A stretch of DNA of 64,000 bases from Turbatrix aceti (taxonomy: Eukaryota > Nematoda > Chromadorea > Rhabditida > Panagrolaimidae): NCBI GenBank assembly GCA_963969345.1, contig OZ017767.1, forward strand, positions 5,732,739-5,796,738, given 5' to 3'. Shown here one piece after another: positions 45,501 through 59,130 of this stretch (positions are counted from its first letter, which is position 1; every line of letters starts with the position of its first letter). The translations under genes were made by a program, and so were the position numbers. The notes under the pieces are model-generated. The model saw only the letters and a list, made by a program, of their open reading frames with translations. It was not told the DNA's origin and did no database searches.

Positions 45501-47764
45501 CGAACGGCCGAACAGTCATCTCCCTGAGTTCATCCGCGCATGTTGTACCGCGTGATGGCCAAAGTAAACATGTAAGCATAGCGTGGGTAATCTTAGCCTC
45601 CCAAGTGCCTTCCCAGGCCCAATGGCATTCTGTTGAACTCGATTTTTGGGTTTTACAAACAAAAACAAACGCAGCCGCTTCAAAAGCGTTTCAGAAATTC
45701 TAGTGCTCTTTGAGGCCAGCTAACTAAGGAGCGGTCCAGGAGCAATGTCCGGAGTTCCAAAAGTTGCAACTCTCTTTAAAAGTGTCCGACTGCGCACCCG
45801 AAGGGGAGCTAAAGTGTCGCACACTCACGTCGCGTCCACGTCGAGAAGGAGAAGGAAAGGGATAAACGATTCGTTTAAGCAGATAAATAAATAAGTGGCT
45901 TTCCCAAGAGCGTTCTTCTCTTGAAAAAGAAGAGAAGCACCAGCTTGGGTCCTGTGCAGGTACGAAAAAGGGCTTCAAAATCGATTTCCGTGAACGAGGC
46001 ACCGGCCTTCAAAAAAAAAACTGTCCATGACCGAGCAAAAAAAAATACAAGGAACGAGTGCGCTTTCCCATGATTTTTTTGCAGGCTGCATTATTACGCA
46101 AGTCACAGCTATGGCGACAGATTTGGTCATTGAGCTAATTGTTTATGCAAAATGAGGCTCTTGTCAGGCTCGCAAGGAGACAAAGCCCTGCGTCTTCTGA
46201 ATACACAGTGAGTGTTATTATCCGTTTCATGTCCGGGCGAGGCAAACAATGGACCTAACTAACTAAATACCCATTTGCAACTCAAATCGCAAAAAGAAAC
46301 AAACAGAAAACATTTGAGTTAAAAAAAGTGGAAAAACACCTTTAAAAGCATCTCCAAAAGCTACATCGTAATTTTTCACGCTCTGGCGAACTTGTTTTTC
46401 TGTACTTTTTGTCAAAATATTTTTTTTTTGGTTTCAAAAAAGGCAACTGCTGCCGTTTGTTTGATTCGAGTAACAAACAAAGCTACTTGGAAGCTCCGAA
46501 GCAGACTGGAACACAGCGGAGGAATTTGCTTCATCCAGGCAAAAAAGGGCGTCCTCGCAATAAAAAGTGAGTGGTATCAGATAAAAAAGAGAGGGCCAGG
46601 CACAGTTATGGTGTAACGGTGTTCTATGCTAATTAGCATAACCAGCAGGGACAGCTGATGTACATAGAATCGGCGTACGTAATCTTAAAGCCGCTACGAT
46701 TCAATCTCCCGCACATGACCGACCGGAATTATACATGCAAAGACGGGAAAGGCGCTGGCTGGCGGGGCCGGGTTGGATGAGGCAACACTGGCGACACGAT
46801 AAAAAAAAAACACAACAATACAGCCAGCCGCGCCGCAGACTCGCCCCCCTACCCTCCTCGCATGGCCCGATACCACATGGATGTATTTCGTAATGCAACT
46901 GTCGAATGGAGCCCCCTACCAGCCTTCTCTCGTTCACTTGAGCCCCTCCTCGCAAACGAACGAACGAAAAAAAAGACGATGACAAAAATTGGAAGACAAT
47001 GGCCTGCGCCGTCTTTTTTGGTAGCTGCCAGCTGTACTGCAGTTGCCGCCGTCGATGACACGTAGTAGCGCCCTCCGAAAAAACCCAGCGCCATGAAAAA
47101 GAAACAAGCAGGCATCTTGCTGGATGAACTCAAGTCAATTGACATGAGCTCAACTGTGGATGTTTTTTGAACGAATGACAAAGTAGCGAAAAGCAAAAGG
47201 GGGCTCATAGATTGTCTGAGTCTGCCAGATGGTTGGTTGGTTCTAAACCCTTCTTCGAGACACCACTTGTCATCCATGTCGTCCGCGAAGCTGCGCTAAG
47301 CCCTTCGTTTATGGCTTGATGTCCATAAATGAGCTGCTGCTGCGGCAGCGGCGGCGATGATCACCGCCACCACCACCGCTGTCCTGCTGACCGCTTGGGG
47401 AGTCCCTAAGGCGTCCAGTCCAACGCGCAGGAAAAGCAGAGCAGATTTTCGAAGATGGGCCGGACCGGGCCTGTCCTCCGAAGGCATGCAACCGTCGGCA
47501 CGGAAATTGGCTCATCTCAAGCCGGATGAATTCGGGCCAACCAAGCGCAGCTGCCCCCGTCGCGAGTCTCGACGACCACAAAAACAAAGACATCCTTGGA
47601 GCCGCTGCCAATTATGTACGTCAATGCAAACAAAAATTGAAATTGTACACAAAAAAAACGCATGAGGTCAGTCAATTTTAGGTCAGAAATCAGTGGCTTT
47701 TCGACAATCAAAACAGTTTTTATCGTGTGTCTTACCGCGAACCCGATGGACACCGTAGCACGCA
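42529..47764. other. 5.2 kb region with no supported gene
   Basis: Between the unc-76 start and the EHD-like stop. GC content is higher than in introns, with short GTC and GGC triplet runs near 44130-44230. Many short frames occur on both strands (for example 43009-43332 plus, 43984-44313 minus, 46849-47277 minus), but none shows a domain or a spliced partner. It could hold the unc-76 promoter, non-coding first exons or RNA genes. No tRNA-like B box was noticed. Confidence 0.5.
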
Positions 47765-49641
47765 TTACTCATCCTTCTTGGGTTCTGATTTGGCATCGGA
47801 TTTGACTTCGGACTTATCTTTTTTCTTTCCCGAGGATTTGTCCTGGTCCGAGTCCTTCTTCTTTCCAGAAGATTTGTCTTTGTCGTCGTCGTCGTCCTTC
47901 TTCTTTTTCTTCTTTTTCTTATCATCGTCTGATTTGGATTTGTCATCGTCGTCATCCTTCTTCTTCTTTTTTTCTGATTTCGTTTTATCGTCGTCCGCTT
48001 CTGATTTTTTTCCTCCGAGATTTCTGAAAAAGGTAAATATTTTTTACACGTACAACATCGATGTGAGCACAAATTCAGAAAACATACACTTGATCGAGGA
48101 GATCATCAAAGATCTTCTTAAACTCCGTGTCCGGTTCGGCGTGCGGCAAGAACTCCAACACCCTGAAAATTGGATTTAATGCATTAAAAAAACCCCGCAA
48201 GCTTACTTGGAAATATCCTGCATTAAAAATTGCTCGAGTTTGACCATCTGGTTTACGTCGACTCGGTTCCACGCCTTGAAGTACGACTTAAGCGCCAGCT
48301 CCTTCCACAGCTGGTAGTTGGGCATGTCACCTTTCGAAAGGCGATTTCGCTGGATAAGGTCCGCAAAGATGGCCTTGAGTCGTTCGTCGGTGAGAGCCTT
48401 GGAATAGGCAGCATCGCTTTTTGACCACATCGGCTTCATGACCTCATCCATGATCATTGCGTGGATGCGGACCGCCTTGGCACGCTTGATGACGTCGTTG
48501 ACTCGCCGGGAGAGCACCTGTGAGGGCAGGCGCTCCAGCTCGCGGAATAGGTCGATGTAGTCGTCCTTGAAAAGTTCCAGAATCTCAGAATTCTTTATGC
48601 CTTTGCCGTTGAACGATCCGATGTAGACCTTGGGGACTTCGGGGGTGTCGATGATCTTCGAGAGCGACCACATCAGCGCTCCACGGACGCGAATAAGTTC
48701 ACCAGGATCGACGGCATCCGCCTTGTTGAGGACAATTTTTATCTTCTCTTCGTTGCCCTTTAAATTGAGCAGAACCTGTTTGTACTCATCGCTGATATCG
48801 AGTTTGGAAGTATCAAACATGAGAATGATCATGTCGACTTTGTCCGCCATAAATCGCGCCACCTGGGCAAAATCGTACTCACGGGAGACGGTCTGGTCTC
48901 GACCCGAAAGGATGCCGGGCGTGTCGATGAGGTACATGTACTGCGCGAGAGGGGCATTGATTCCAGCGCCCATAAAATGGGTGAGGAAACACGAGCCGAA
49001 CTGATTCAGCGACTGGAAGGGCATGCTGCCGTCGGCGGCGAGCGTCGTGCCCATGACGGTTCGGGGTGATTCGGAGTAGTGTACGACGGTGTACGCGTCG
49101 GTTGTCGGCTCGGGACCAATGCGGCTGCCGGGGTACTCTGTGTTGCCGAGCAGGTATCTGATCATTGAGGTTTTTCCGACCGAGTACTAGAATTATTTTT
49201 TTTAATATTGGGCGAACGTTCGCGAACAAATTAAATTTTTTCTGTTTGTTTGCAAAAACAAAATTTTGCACAATCCATAAAAAAATCTGTTCAAAGAAAT
49301 ATTTTTCGTGTTCGTTCGCAAAAAAAAGGCCGACAACTCACCTGGCCGAGAAATAGCACCATAGGCTTTGACCTGAACTCGGTAGGCATGAGTGGCGGCG
49401 TGTGAAAAGCGTAGTAAGCATGTCTCTTCTCGACTGGCACAATCTTGGCGGAATAAGTCTTCTGGAGAACCTCGACGACATTGTCCTTGTTGATTTGGGG
49501 AATGGGCTCTTCAACGGGTTTGTCGGCACTGCATAAACCCATGCCGTCGTCCGTGTCGAATAGCGATGGAGCTTGATCGAATGTGACTGAAGCGAGTCTT
49601 CTACTGCTGAAAAAAAATAGTTTGGATGTATACGAATGCAA
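47765..49641 (-). CDS. EHD-family dynamin-like GTPase without an EH domain
   Basis: Exons 49342 to 49606 or 49641, 48207-49186, 48088-48162 and 47765-48023 keep frame. The G domain has P-loop GQYSVGKTSM split by an intron, switch region RIGPEPTTD, LIDTPGILSG, and guanine-specificity NKAD. Helical segments follow as in EHD (HAMIMDEVMKPMW, GDMPNYQLWKELALK). The EH domain that should come next is absent. Instead, 85 residues of Lys/Asp repeats (KKKKKKKKDDDDDK) end at SEPKKDE. EHD proteins remodel endosomal membranes. Sarcalumenin is a related EH-less protein. The first exon is uncertain: an in-frame Met at 49641 gives MHSYTSKLFFF, but a TTTTTTTTCAG inside that stretch suggests a separate upstream exon. 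Confidence 0.87.
49200..49325. repeat. Dispersed repeat, family B (intron of EHD-like gene)
   Basis: Begins GCGAACGTTCGCGAACAAATT and ends TTTTCGTGTTCGTTCGC, filling most of a 155-base intron. Confidence 0.6.
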
Positions 49642-49772
49642 ATTTCAACGCACTACCTGTTTTCACAGCGATGTGGCGATCAGCCATGCTATTGTTGCGG
49701 GGGCATACACTAGTGCGATCCACTGACAACGACGACGAAGACAACGACAACGACAACGACGACGACGCAACA

Positions 49773-51782
49773 ATGCGCGAGAACCTCGCTCTGACTTCCT
49801 GGCCTTGGAAGGCCCTGTTTTGGGGATTAGTAGTGCTGCTGCACCTCGCCTCGGCCACCAACGAGGACCCGCCTGAGTGTGTGCCGCCCGCCAAGTATCA
49901 CTCCGTGAACCAAGAGGCTTCCATCTTACAGTGCTCCCAATTTATCGTCTCCTGGGGTTTGACCGATAACAGTACCCAAACATCCGGCTACAACATTGAA
50001 AATATTGAGACGCAACCTTGCTACTCGGCCTGCATGCTCGTCGTCGAACAGCACTCCACGGATACCATCAATGTCACGAGTGGATGCGTCGACGAATACG
50101 CAATCTGCCACTTGTACAAGGCGGTGAGTTTTTGGGTACGAAACCCAAATCCGAAAATTTCGAGAAACCCAACCCAAATCCGATTTTTTTTATTTTTAAA
50201 GACGTTAAATTTATTCAATTGTGCTTCAATTTATGCATTTTGGATGCAAATATACCAAATATTGCGTCTTCCGAATAAAAATATTGGTATTTTTTAAAGG
50301 GTTTTTTTTTCATTTTACACATTTGTATTTTTTTCTTTTTTAAAACCAAAAATTTGAAAAACCCGACCCAAATTCAAACCCGAATTCAAAATTTTTGGGT
50401 TACTCGAGAACATCCACGTATTTTTTAAATCTTCAGCGGATGTACCCTGATTACTACAAAGACAGCGACTACGAAATCGCATCTCAACCAGACGCTGAAA
50501 ACAACTGCACACTTATCAAAGACAAAAAATATGACAAATACTCTGTGTTCTGCGTGTGCGATACCAAAGGATGCCAGACCGTGAATACTGTCGTAGATGT
50601 CGTGAGTTTATATTCTCAAATAGGACAGGTAAATATTTTCTGTATTTTTCAGCTGAATAAGTACGAAGATCGCGTGCTTCCGGAATTTGTTGAGCGCCGA
50701 AGTCAAAGGAGGGTTCGTGACTTAAAAGGTTCCCCGCCAACAACGACTTCGACCAAGAAGCAGACCCCGATTGTCACCGATCCACCGAAGAAACGGCATT
50801 CTACCAAGCACGCTCCGGTTGAGCGGTCCACTACTACGAAAGTTGTGAAACCGGAGGACCCGGCCACAACCGAATTTTCCATGCCCGAGTGTTTGCCGCA
50901 TCCGTGGTATACGGCAGAGGACTTCCAAGCATCCAAAATAGTCTGCTCCCGGTACGCGGTTATTTGGGGCGTTACAGATGACACCACCGGCGACCAAGAT
51001 TACATCGTCAAAAAAATAGAAGAGCAGCCGTGCAACTCGACCTGCATGATCGTCGTCCAGCAGTTCTCGACGGCGATTATTACGGTCAACAACGGATGCG
51101 TCGACGACTCTTCGCTCTGCTATTCTTACAAACAGGTGATTTCGTTTAATGGCATTGGACATGCATGTTATAATTTTTTATAATTTCAAAAATTTTTATA
51201 ATAAAATTTTTTTTTATATTTTTTATAATTTTTTTATATTTTTTTTAAATTCAAACTTTTTGTTTTATAATTTTAAAAACTTTTCCTTTATTTTTTTTTA
51301 TTTTTTTTATTTTTTTTTTATTTTCAGTACATGTACCCCGACTTCTACAAAAACAGCGACTACGAAATCGAACGCAGAGATGCACAAAACAACTGCACAC
51401 TCATCAAGGAAAATACGGGCAACGAAAGCACTGTCTTTTGTGTTTGCGACCATACCGGTTGTCTGGAGAATCAGGACGTCCTAGACATTGTTAGTTTTTT
51501 TTAATTTGAACCGTGTAACACTAATTTGAATCGTGTGGTTTTTAGCTGCACAAGTACGAGGATATCGTGCTCAAGGATGTCGTTGCGAGCCGTACAAAAA
51601 AAAAGGTCGTCGGCATAATGCTCCGTCAAAACAAGACACCCGATGAATCCGTGGACAACAACGAAGCGTCGACGGTATCGGCGACGGTATCCCCTTCAAA
51701 AGGCAGCATCCTGGCTTCTCTCATTCTTCTCATCGTAATTGCCGACATTTTGGAAACTACCTTTTTGAATCAACCCAAATAA
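49773..51782 (+). CDS. Membrane protein with two tandem cysteine-rich modules
   Basis: Five exons (49773-50123, 50437-50601, 50653-51135, 51328-51489, 51546-51782), all phase 0, give 465 residues. A signal peptide (MRENLALTSWPWKALFWGLVVLLHLASA) precedes module 1. Each module has the same layout over two exons: ECxPxxxY, CSxxxVxWGxTD, QPCxSxCMxVVxQ, GCVDxxxxCxxYK, then MYPDxYKxSDYEI, NNCTLIK, VFCVCDxxGC. The modules are joined by a Lys/Thr-rich linker and each is followed by a LxKYEDxVL exon start. The C-terminus (ILASLILLIVIADILET) is a membrane span or GPI signal with almost no tail. The cysteine layout and CVCD end recall three-finger folds, but I do not recognise the family. An upstream Met at 49668 would precede the signal peptide and is unlikely. 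Confidence 0.8.
50130..50410. repeat. Dispersed repeat, family D (ACCCAAATCCG)
   Basis: Intron 1 of the Cys-rich gene. Left end GGGTACGAAACCCAAATCCGAAAATTTCGAG and right end TTTTTGGGTTACTCGAG-like sequence are mutually inverted. Reported here in short blocks only. Confidence 0.55.
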
Positions 51783-52302
51783 ATCACTGATTATCTGTTT
51801 TTTTTTGCAAAAAATAACGAAATCTGATGCACGTGAATTTCATGCATGAGCTGATTTTTTTGCCGCCCCGAATTTCAACATTGCAAAAAAATTGTAAAAA
51901 GCATTAAAAAAAAATTTTTATGGTGCTTATCAAAAAATGCTCATAAAATTATTCAAAAAAAGAGTAGGAAGATGCAATGCAGGCAAATTATGATTTTTTG
52001 TACGATATTTTCAAACATTTGCAAAATTTAGCAAAAAAAAAACGCGGTCCATTTTTTCTTGTCAGGTTTTTATAAAATTTTGGCAAAAAATTGGCTTTTA
52101 TTATGAAAAGTCTACCGTAAAATTTAGCGTGTACGGAAAAAGTTACGATCGCTAGAAATCGCTTTTTCGCTATTTTTGACTTTTTTGCATAATTTCATGA
52201 ATCTGCCCATCCTGTTTCCCCTCCCTTTGCCTCATCCACGATCCAAGATTAACATCTATATTTACCAACAACAAACTACACAAAATTACACAAAAAACAG
52301 CC
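51783..52302. other. Convergent spacer with a half copy of foldback family A
   Basis: Between the Cys-rich gene and PDI 3' ends. At about 52060-52200 it holds TTTGGCAAAAAATTGG, TTATGAAAAGTCTACCGTAAAATTT, GTTACGATCGCTAGAAATC and CTATTTTTGAC, matching one arm of the 32.5 kb element. No inverted partner arm was seen. Confidence 0.6.
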
Positions 52303-53877
52303 CTAAAGCTCAGAATGGGCCTCTTCGACGGACTTCTCGGGATCGATTTCAGGCACAAATTCTTCGACCTCTTCGCCTTCTTCGGCAGCATCAGCACCAG
52401 CGCGACTCTTCTCGAGGAACTCGGAGAAATCTTCAAGAGTTTTGTTGCCAGCGTAGAGCTTGGACGTCGTCGAGTCCTTTTCGTAGAGAAGGAACGATGG
52501 GAGTTCAGGGATCTGAATATTCTCGACTTCGTTGAGTCGAATATTGAGACGACCAATGATGACGTCATCCTCGTCAGCGTACTTCTCGGCAACCTTCTCC
52601 CAGATAGGCATGAGTTCGGTGCACTTTTCGCAGTTCTTGGGCTCGTAGATCATGACAAAGACATTCTTGGTGGGATCCTTAACGATAGTGTCGTAGTTCT
52701 TGCCGACGAGGGTCTTGAGAGGGCCTTCGTCCTCGGGAATCTCCTCCGAGTTCGTGTAGGGCTGAATCTTCTCATTGAGGACATCGTTGGCGAACTTTTC
52801 GACCGATGCGGGATCCATCTTGGGCTTGGCCTGCTTGTACTTCTTGAGCGCGTATCCGTCGAGACGGGACATGATGGTCAGCGGAGCACTTTCCTTGGAG
52901 ACGCCAAAGTACGCCAGAAGGCCTTCGTGGGTCGGGGTTTCGGTGTCGACCAGGATGAATCGGATCTGAAATCGAGAACGAGTCGGTCAGCCAACATCCC
53001 CACATCCCATCCAGGAACTCACCTTTCCACCAAACTTCTTGGCGATAGTCCTGAAATTCTCGAGAACTTCGTTGAAGTAGTCAGCCTTGCTGCTGGCAAT
53101 GAGGAAGTTGTGAACATCGCTGCGGAACACCAGGTCCTGAGCGTTCTGCATCGTGATCTCGGTGACGTACGGGTAGCGGTTGGCTTCCACGAACGACTTG
53201 AGTTTATCGTCGGTCACCTCACCCTCGAAAACGGCGGATTCCTCGTCGAATGTCTTGTAGATGATGACTCCAAAGTCGCCCTTGAATCCGAGTTTCTTCG
53301 CGACACTTTTTTCCGTGGTCCAGGCGAATTCGATGGCATCCAGGTACTCGGTGGCGATGTGGTCAAAGGACATGGCCTCACTCTGATCGAGAGACTCAAA
53401 ATAGCCAATGACAACGATGGAGGCGGATTTGCGGAATTCTTCGACTTCAGCTACCGTAGTCAGAGTTTTCGCGGGAGGAGAAATTCGCTTCTTGAGCCAA
53501 GCAACGATGGACGCACGATCGCGGCCGCCGCTGTAGTCCATGATCTTGTGTCCCGCGAAGAGTTTGAGCGTCGGGAAACCCTTGACATTGAATTTCTGGG
53601 CGAGTTCGGTGTGTACGGTTGCATCGATCTTGGCAAGCTTAACGGGGATGTTTTCTTCGACGAGGATGGCAGCTGCAGCGGTGTACTCGGGAGCCAGTGC
53701 CTTGCAGTGCCCGCACCAAGGGGCGTAGAACTCGATCAGGATATAGTCGTTTTCCTGCAGGGCCTGATTGAAGTTGTCGCTGTCCAAGACGAGCACACCC
53801 TCCTCTTCCTCGATTTCGTCCGCGACGGTGAGGGCTATCAAAGCGCTCAAAAACAGGAAAACCAAGAACTTTCGCAT
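52303..53877 (-). CDS. Protein disulfide isomerase, second active site CEKC, C-terminal HSEL
   Basis: ER oxidoreductase. Exons 53023-53877 and 52303-52965 give 505 residues, the normal PDI length. Signal peptide MRKFLVFLFLSALIALTVA is followed by the a domain with canonical EFYAPWCGHCKALAPEY, then b and b' domains, and an a' domain whose site reads MIYEPKNCEKCTELMPIW. So the second CGHC has become CEKC and the preceding Trp is lost. The Pro-rich loop (PELPSF) is kept. The tail is acidic and ends HSEL instead of HDEL/KDEL (C. elegans PDI-2 ends HTEL). A TTTTCAG sits two bases before the start, typical of trans-splicing. PDI-2-type proteins also serve as the beta subunit of collagen prolyl 4-hydroxylase. 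Confidence 0.95.
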
Positions 53878-54284
53878 CCTGAAAAAAAAAACGATTTCAG
53901 TCGTAAAAAAAACCAATCATGGGAGCACAGCTCTCAAACACGCAAGCAAGCACGAAATGAATCAAGTGAATGAATCTGATGGCTGGGGAAAACGCATTAA
54001 TAAGCTAATAGAATATGCAGAAAACACAAATAAGTGGGAACGACGTTGTCAAAAGACGCCAAGCTGGAATGAAGGCAGAGGAGAATGAAAAATCGCACAA
54101 TAAACGACGATTTGAGATGTTATGTAGCGGTCGAGAATGTTTGCGCTATCGTAATATTGTTCTCCTAGAACGATTGTAACGTTGCAGACTCAATATTTGT
54201 CCATGCATCCACGTCATTTATCGTAATATCTATTTCACTTTTTAGGTACAGAACTCACTGACACGTAACACAAAGAATCCAGAA
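53878..54284. other. Divergent spacer, PDI (-) and Ala/Pro-rich gene (+)
   Basis: 407 AT-rich bases. No gene seen. Confidence 0.5.
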
Positions 54285-54757
54285 ATGAAGTACACATTTG
54301 TTATTCTTGTTGCCAGTGAGTCTTTGTTTTCGAAGCTTCTTTTATGGATTTCGAAAAAAAAATAATATTTTTAGGCCTTCTCGTGGTGATCACATGGGCA
54401 CAAGATCCACCTGTTGCACCCCCCGCTGCACCTGCAGCCGATCCCGTTGCCGTTGCCGCCCCAGCGGCAGTAGCCCCTGCAGCTGCTCCGGCAGCTCCTC
54501 CAGTGGTGGCTCCTCCAGCTGACGCTGTAGCTCCCCCTGCTGCTCCAGTTGTACCCCCAGCCGACGCACCAGCCCCTGACGCTGCCCCGGCCGCGATCCC
54601 GGCACCGGTCGCTCCAGCTCCTGACGCTGTCCCACCCGCGATCCCGGCCCCGGTTGCTCCAGCCGTTGTCCCAGCTGCTTCCGATCCTTCCGCAGGCGCG
54701 TCCATTACCGTATCCTGCGGACTCGCCATTCTCGCCGCTGCTGTACTCGCTGGCTGA
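54285..54757 (+). CDS. Ala/Pro-rich secreted protein, probably GPI-anchored
   Basis: Exon 1 (54285-54315) codes ten residues. Exon 2 (54375-54757) joins in frame to give 137 residues. A signal peptide (MKYTFVILVASLLVVITWA, again split by the intron) is followed by about 90 residues of Ala, Pro, Val and Asp in short repeats (variants of APAPDA and PAIPAPVAPA). The C-terminus is GASITVSCGLAILAAAVLAG, a small-residue cleavage region plus hydrophobic end with no tail, as in GPI signals. Mature product would be a rod-like, possibly O-glycosylated coat protein. No homologue can be inferred from so simple a composition. Confidence 0.78.
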
Positions 54758-55214
54758 CAAAATATGGTATTGTAAAAAAAACTGATACTTTTTCTGTGTT
54801 AAGTGTCGTTAAACAAAATGAATTTTTTCACTGTTTGGAAAGTATATTTTGAATCAATGTAATTGGCATTTGTCAGCATGAATGGCAAATTGTGTCTAAA
54901 GTGTGCTCTTGTGTCATGATAAAATAAGCAAAGTAGAATCGAGTTGTAGTCTCGGGGCGTGATCAGTGATTTTTGGTTTGATTTACAGAGCAGTCTGCAG
55001 TTGATGATTGTTTTTGTTGTTCTCCGACGGGTAAGGACGTGTACACACGCGTCCACTTTATCGCATGTGCTCTCCTAAAAAATGTACGGCCAATGTTCGT
55101 CTTTCGCCGCCACCCGCTTTCCTGGTAAATACACGCGCTGTCAGAGCGGTCGCTGCCCTTTCACTTTCACTTTCTTTCCATTCTTTCATCGTTCGTTTAT
55201 GAGCTGCGGTGACC
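54758..55214. other. Spacer between the Ala/Pro-rich gene and adh-5
   Basis: 457 bases holding a 3' UTR and the adh-5 promoter. No gene seen. Confidence 0.5.
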
Positions 55215-57474
<2,260 letters not shown>

Positions 57475-57734
57475 CCGGATTGCCCAGCAACGCCCGATGA
57501 TCGCGATCACGAACTTTTTTTTATTGTTTTCCATTTTTCTGTCAATTTTACAATAATAAACTTGGTTCACTTGTAAATCCATCGCCGGCCTCGACATTCG
57601 CGTGCGGGGAGGAGACTTGTTTTTTCTTCGCAAAAAAAGGCACCGGCCCCTCGACCATCGATCGGTCCGGGCGTGGGAGGCTCGAAGGCCCGCGCGTCAG
57701 TCAGCCTGACGCAAATTTGCATGTGCCAGCGGTC

Positions 57735-57741
57735 TATAAAA
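57735..57741 (+). promoter_or_regulatory. TATA box of the MSP-domain gene
   Basis: TATAAAA 105 bases upstream of the start codon, in a 370-base spacer after adh-5. Confidence 0.55.
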
Positions 57742-57845
57742 AAGCATATAAGTCGACGGCATGCGACGACTTGCACTTGCGTGCTTTCGGTTCGTGTCGT
57801 CCGTGAATCGCTGCGTCCCGTTGCTTCCCTGCATCCCTCCGCGTC

Positions 57846-58172
57846 ATGGCGCTCAACATCGACCCTCCGGAGGCAAAGTTTGCCGCATCCGGCGGCACTA
57901 ACAAATATCAGGTAGTCAATATGACGGACGTCCGTCTCGCGTTCAAGGTAAAGTCGTCAAACAACGACCACTACCGCGTCAAGCCTGTCTACGGCTTCGT
58001 CCCGCCCAAAGACAAGGTTTCCATCGATATCATCCGTCTCAACGGGCCTCCCAAGGACGACAAGGTGGTCGTGCAGTGGGCCGAAGTCCCTGCCGACGAA
58101 GAGGATCCCCAGGCGCCGTTCAAGGCCGGTGCGCAGGCCGGCGAAGTCATTCTTCCGATCAAAGCCGAGTAG
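57846..58172 (+). CDS. Small sperm protein with MSP domain (SSP family)
   Basis: Single-exon gene of 108 residues that is one complete MSP domain, an immunoglobulin-like fold. It starts NIDPPEAKFAASGGTNKYQVVN, has the core FKVKSSNNDHYRVKPVYGFV, then KDKVSIDIIR and DDKVVVQWAEVPADEEDP, and ends VILPIKAE. Length, lack of intron and the SSNN-YR-P-GFV pattern match the nematode SSP proteins, which are testis-expressed relatives of major sperm protein. TATA box upstream and AATAAA 74 bases after the stop make it a compact, complete transcription unit. Nematode-specific, so it is the best single marker of phylum here. Confidence 0.93.
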   Translation: MALNIDPPEAKFAASGGTNKYQVVNMTDVRLAFKVKSSNNDHYRVKPVYGFVPPKDKVSIDIIRLNGPPKDDKVVVQWAEVPADEEDPQAPFKAGAQAGEVILPIKAE

Positions 58173-58245
58173 CAGCAGCCGTCGACCGTCGACTGTCGAT
58201 TCTCGATTCTGGTCTTCCTTTCCCCCATCCGCAGTGTTCTCATTC

Positions 58246-58251
58246 AATAAA
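58246..58251 (+). terminator. Poly(A) signal of the MSP-domain gene
   Basis: AATAAA 74 bases downstream of the stop codon. Confidence 0.65.
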
Positions 58252-58964
58252 TTGATTCTTCTGGCGAGCCTGGGGTTGAATGATGGGCGGTGAACTGAAT
58301 TGAATTGAATTTGAGATCAATTAACAACAGAAATGCATGCGTTATTCGATTAACTCGGCTACCTGTTTCTGCCTCTGTTTCTATCATACTTCCGCGCGTC
58401 TTTTATCGTGCTGACTGACGGGTATCGTATGTATCGTATCGCGAGCGAAGTTTAAACGCGTCCTGTCTGGTCTTGCGTCATTCCACCACCCAGTCAACAA
58501 CTCGGTGAAGTTCCGGCCAAATCCGGCCTCTGCGATGTGATTATCCCGGGTGCCAGTGCGACACGCGCCTTCCGGTCGGCCTAGTACAAGACGCCGCCAA
58601 GCCAGCCAACAATGCCGTCCCGGAGCAGCTCGTAATTGAGTTGCTCTGCTGGTGGTTATCGCAATTGTGCCATCCGTCAATTCACTGCGTGCTTGGCCAT
58701 GTCGACAAAAGTTTTTGCCTCTTTTTTTTCGAGGACGCAGCGCAACGCAACGCACTCGGTTTTGGCATTCAGCTGGGGCAAACGGACGAAAGCTGCATCT
58801 GTCGGCGACTCTTCATGCTCGCTTTCCTGGAGAATAGCTTGTAGAAATGCCATCTTCCGGTGCTCGGGAAGAGGAAGAGTGTGTTTTGTGCTGTCGCGTG
58901 GAATTTCACGCTTCGCACAAAAACAGCGGATCACTTATGCGCAGAGTTGTTCAATTCGACAGTT

Positions 58965-59130
58965 TTCAGTGCTCGCTCTGCTCGCGCTCTTTGAGCAATT
59001 CAATTTTCCGTGCTCGCTCTGCTCATGCTCTTTGAGTTCCTAAAATTTTCGCGCTCGCTCCGCTCGCGCTCTTTTATTCTCAGATTCTCTGCTCTTGCTC
59101 TGCTCACGCTCGTGAGTTGAGCAGGAGCGA
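58965..59130. repeat. Tandem repeat block, unit about 41 bp (copy 1)
   Basis: Units start GTGCTCGCTCTGCTCGCGCTC and continue TTTGAGCAATTCAATTTT. Three diverged units end in inverted GAGCAGGAGCGAGCAATGAGC. Confidence 0.75.

Noticed and set aside
46849..47277. Minus-strand 142-codon frame
   Set aside because: Random-looking composition with no domain or splice context.
49668..49770. Upstream Met for the Cys-rich gene giving an Asp-rich leader
   Set aside because: It would bury the clear signal peptide that starts at 49773.
52315..53973. 552-codon open frame on the plus strand
   Set aside because: Exactly antisense to the PDI exons and spans the PDI intron. Explained by PDI codon usage on the other strand; no domain of its own.
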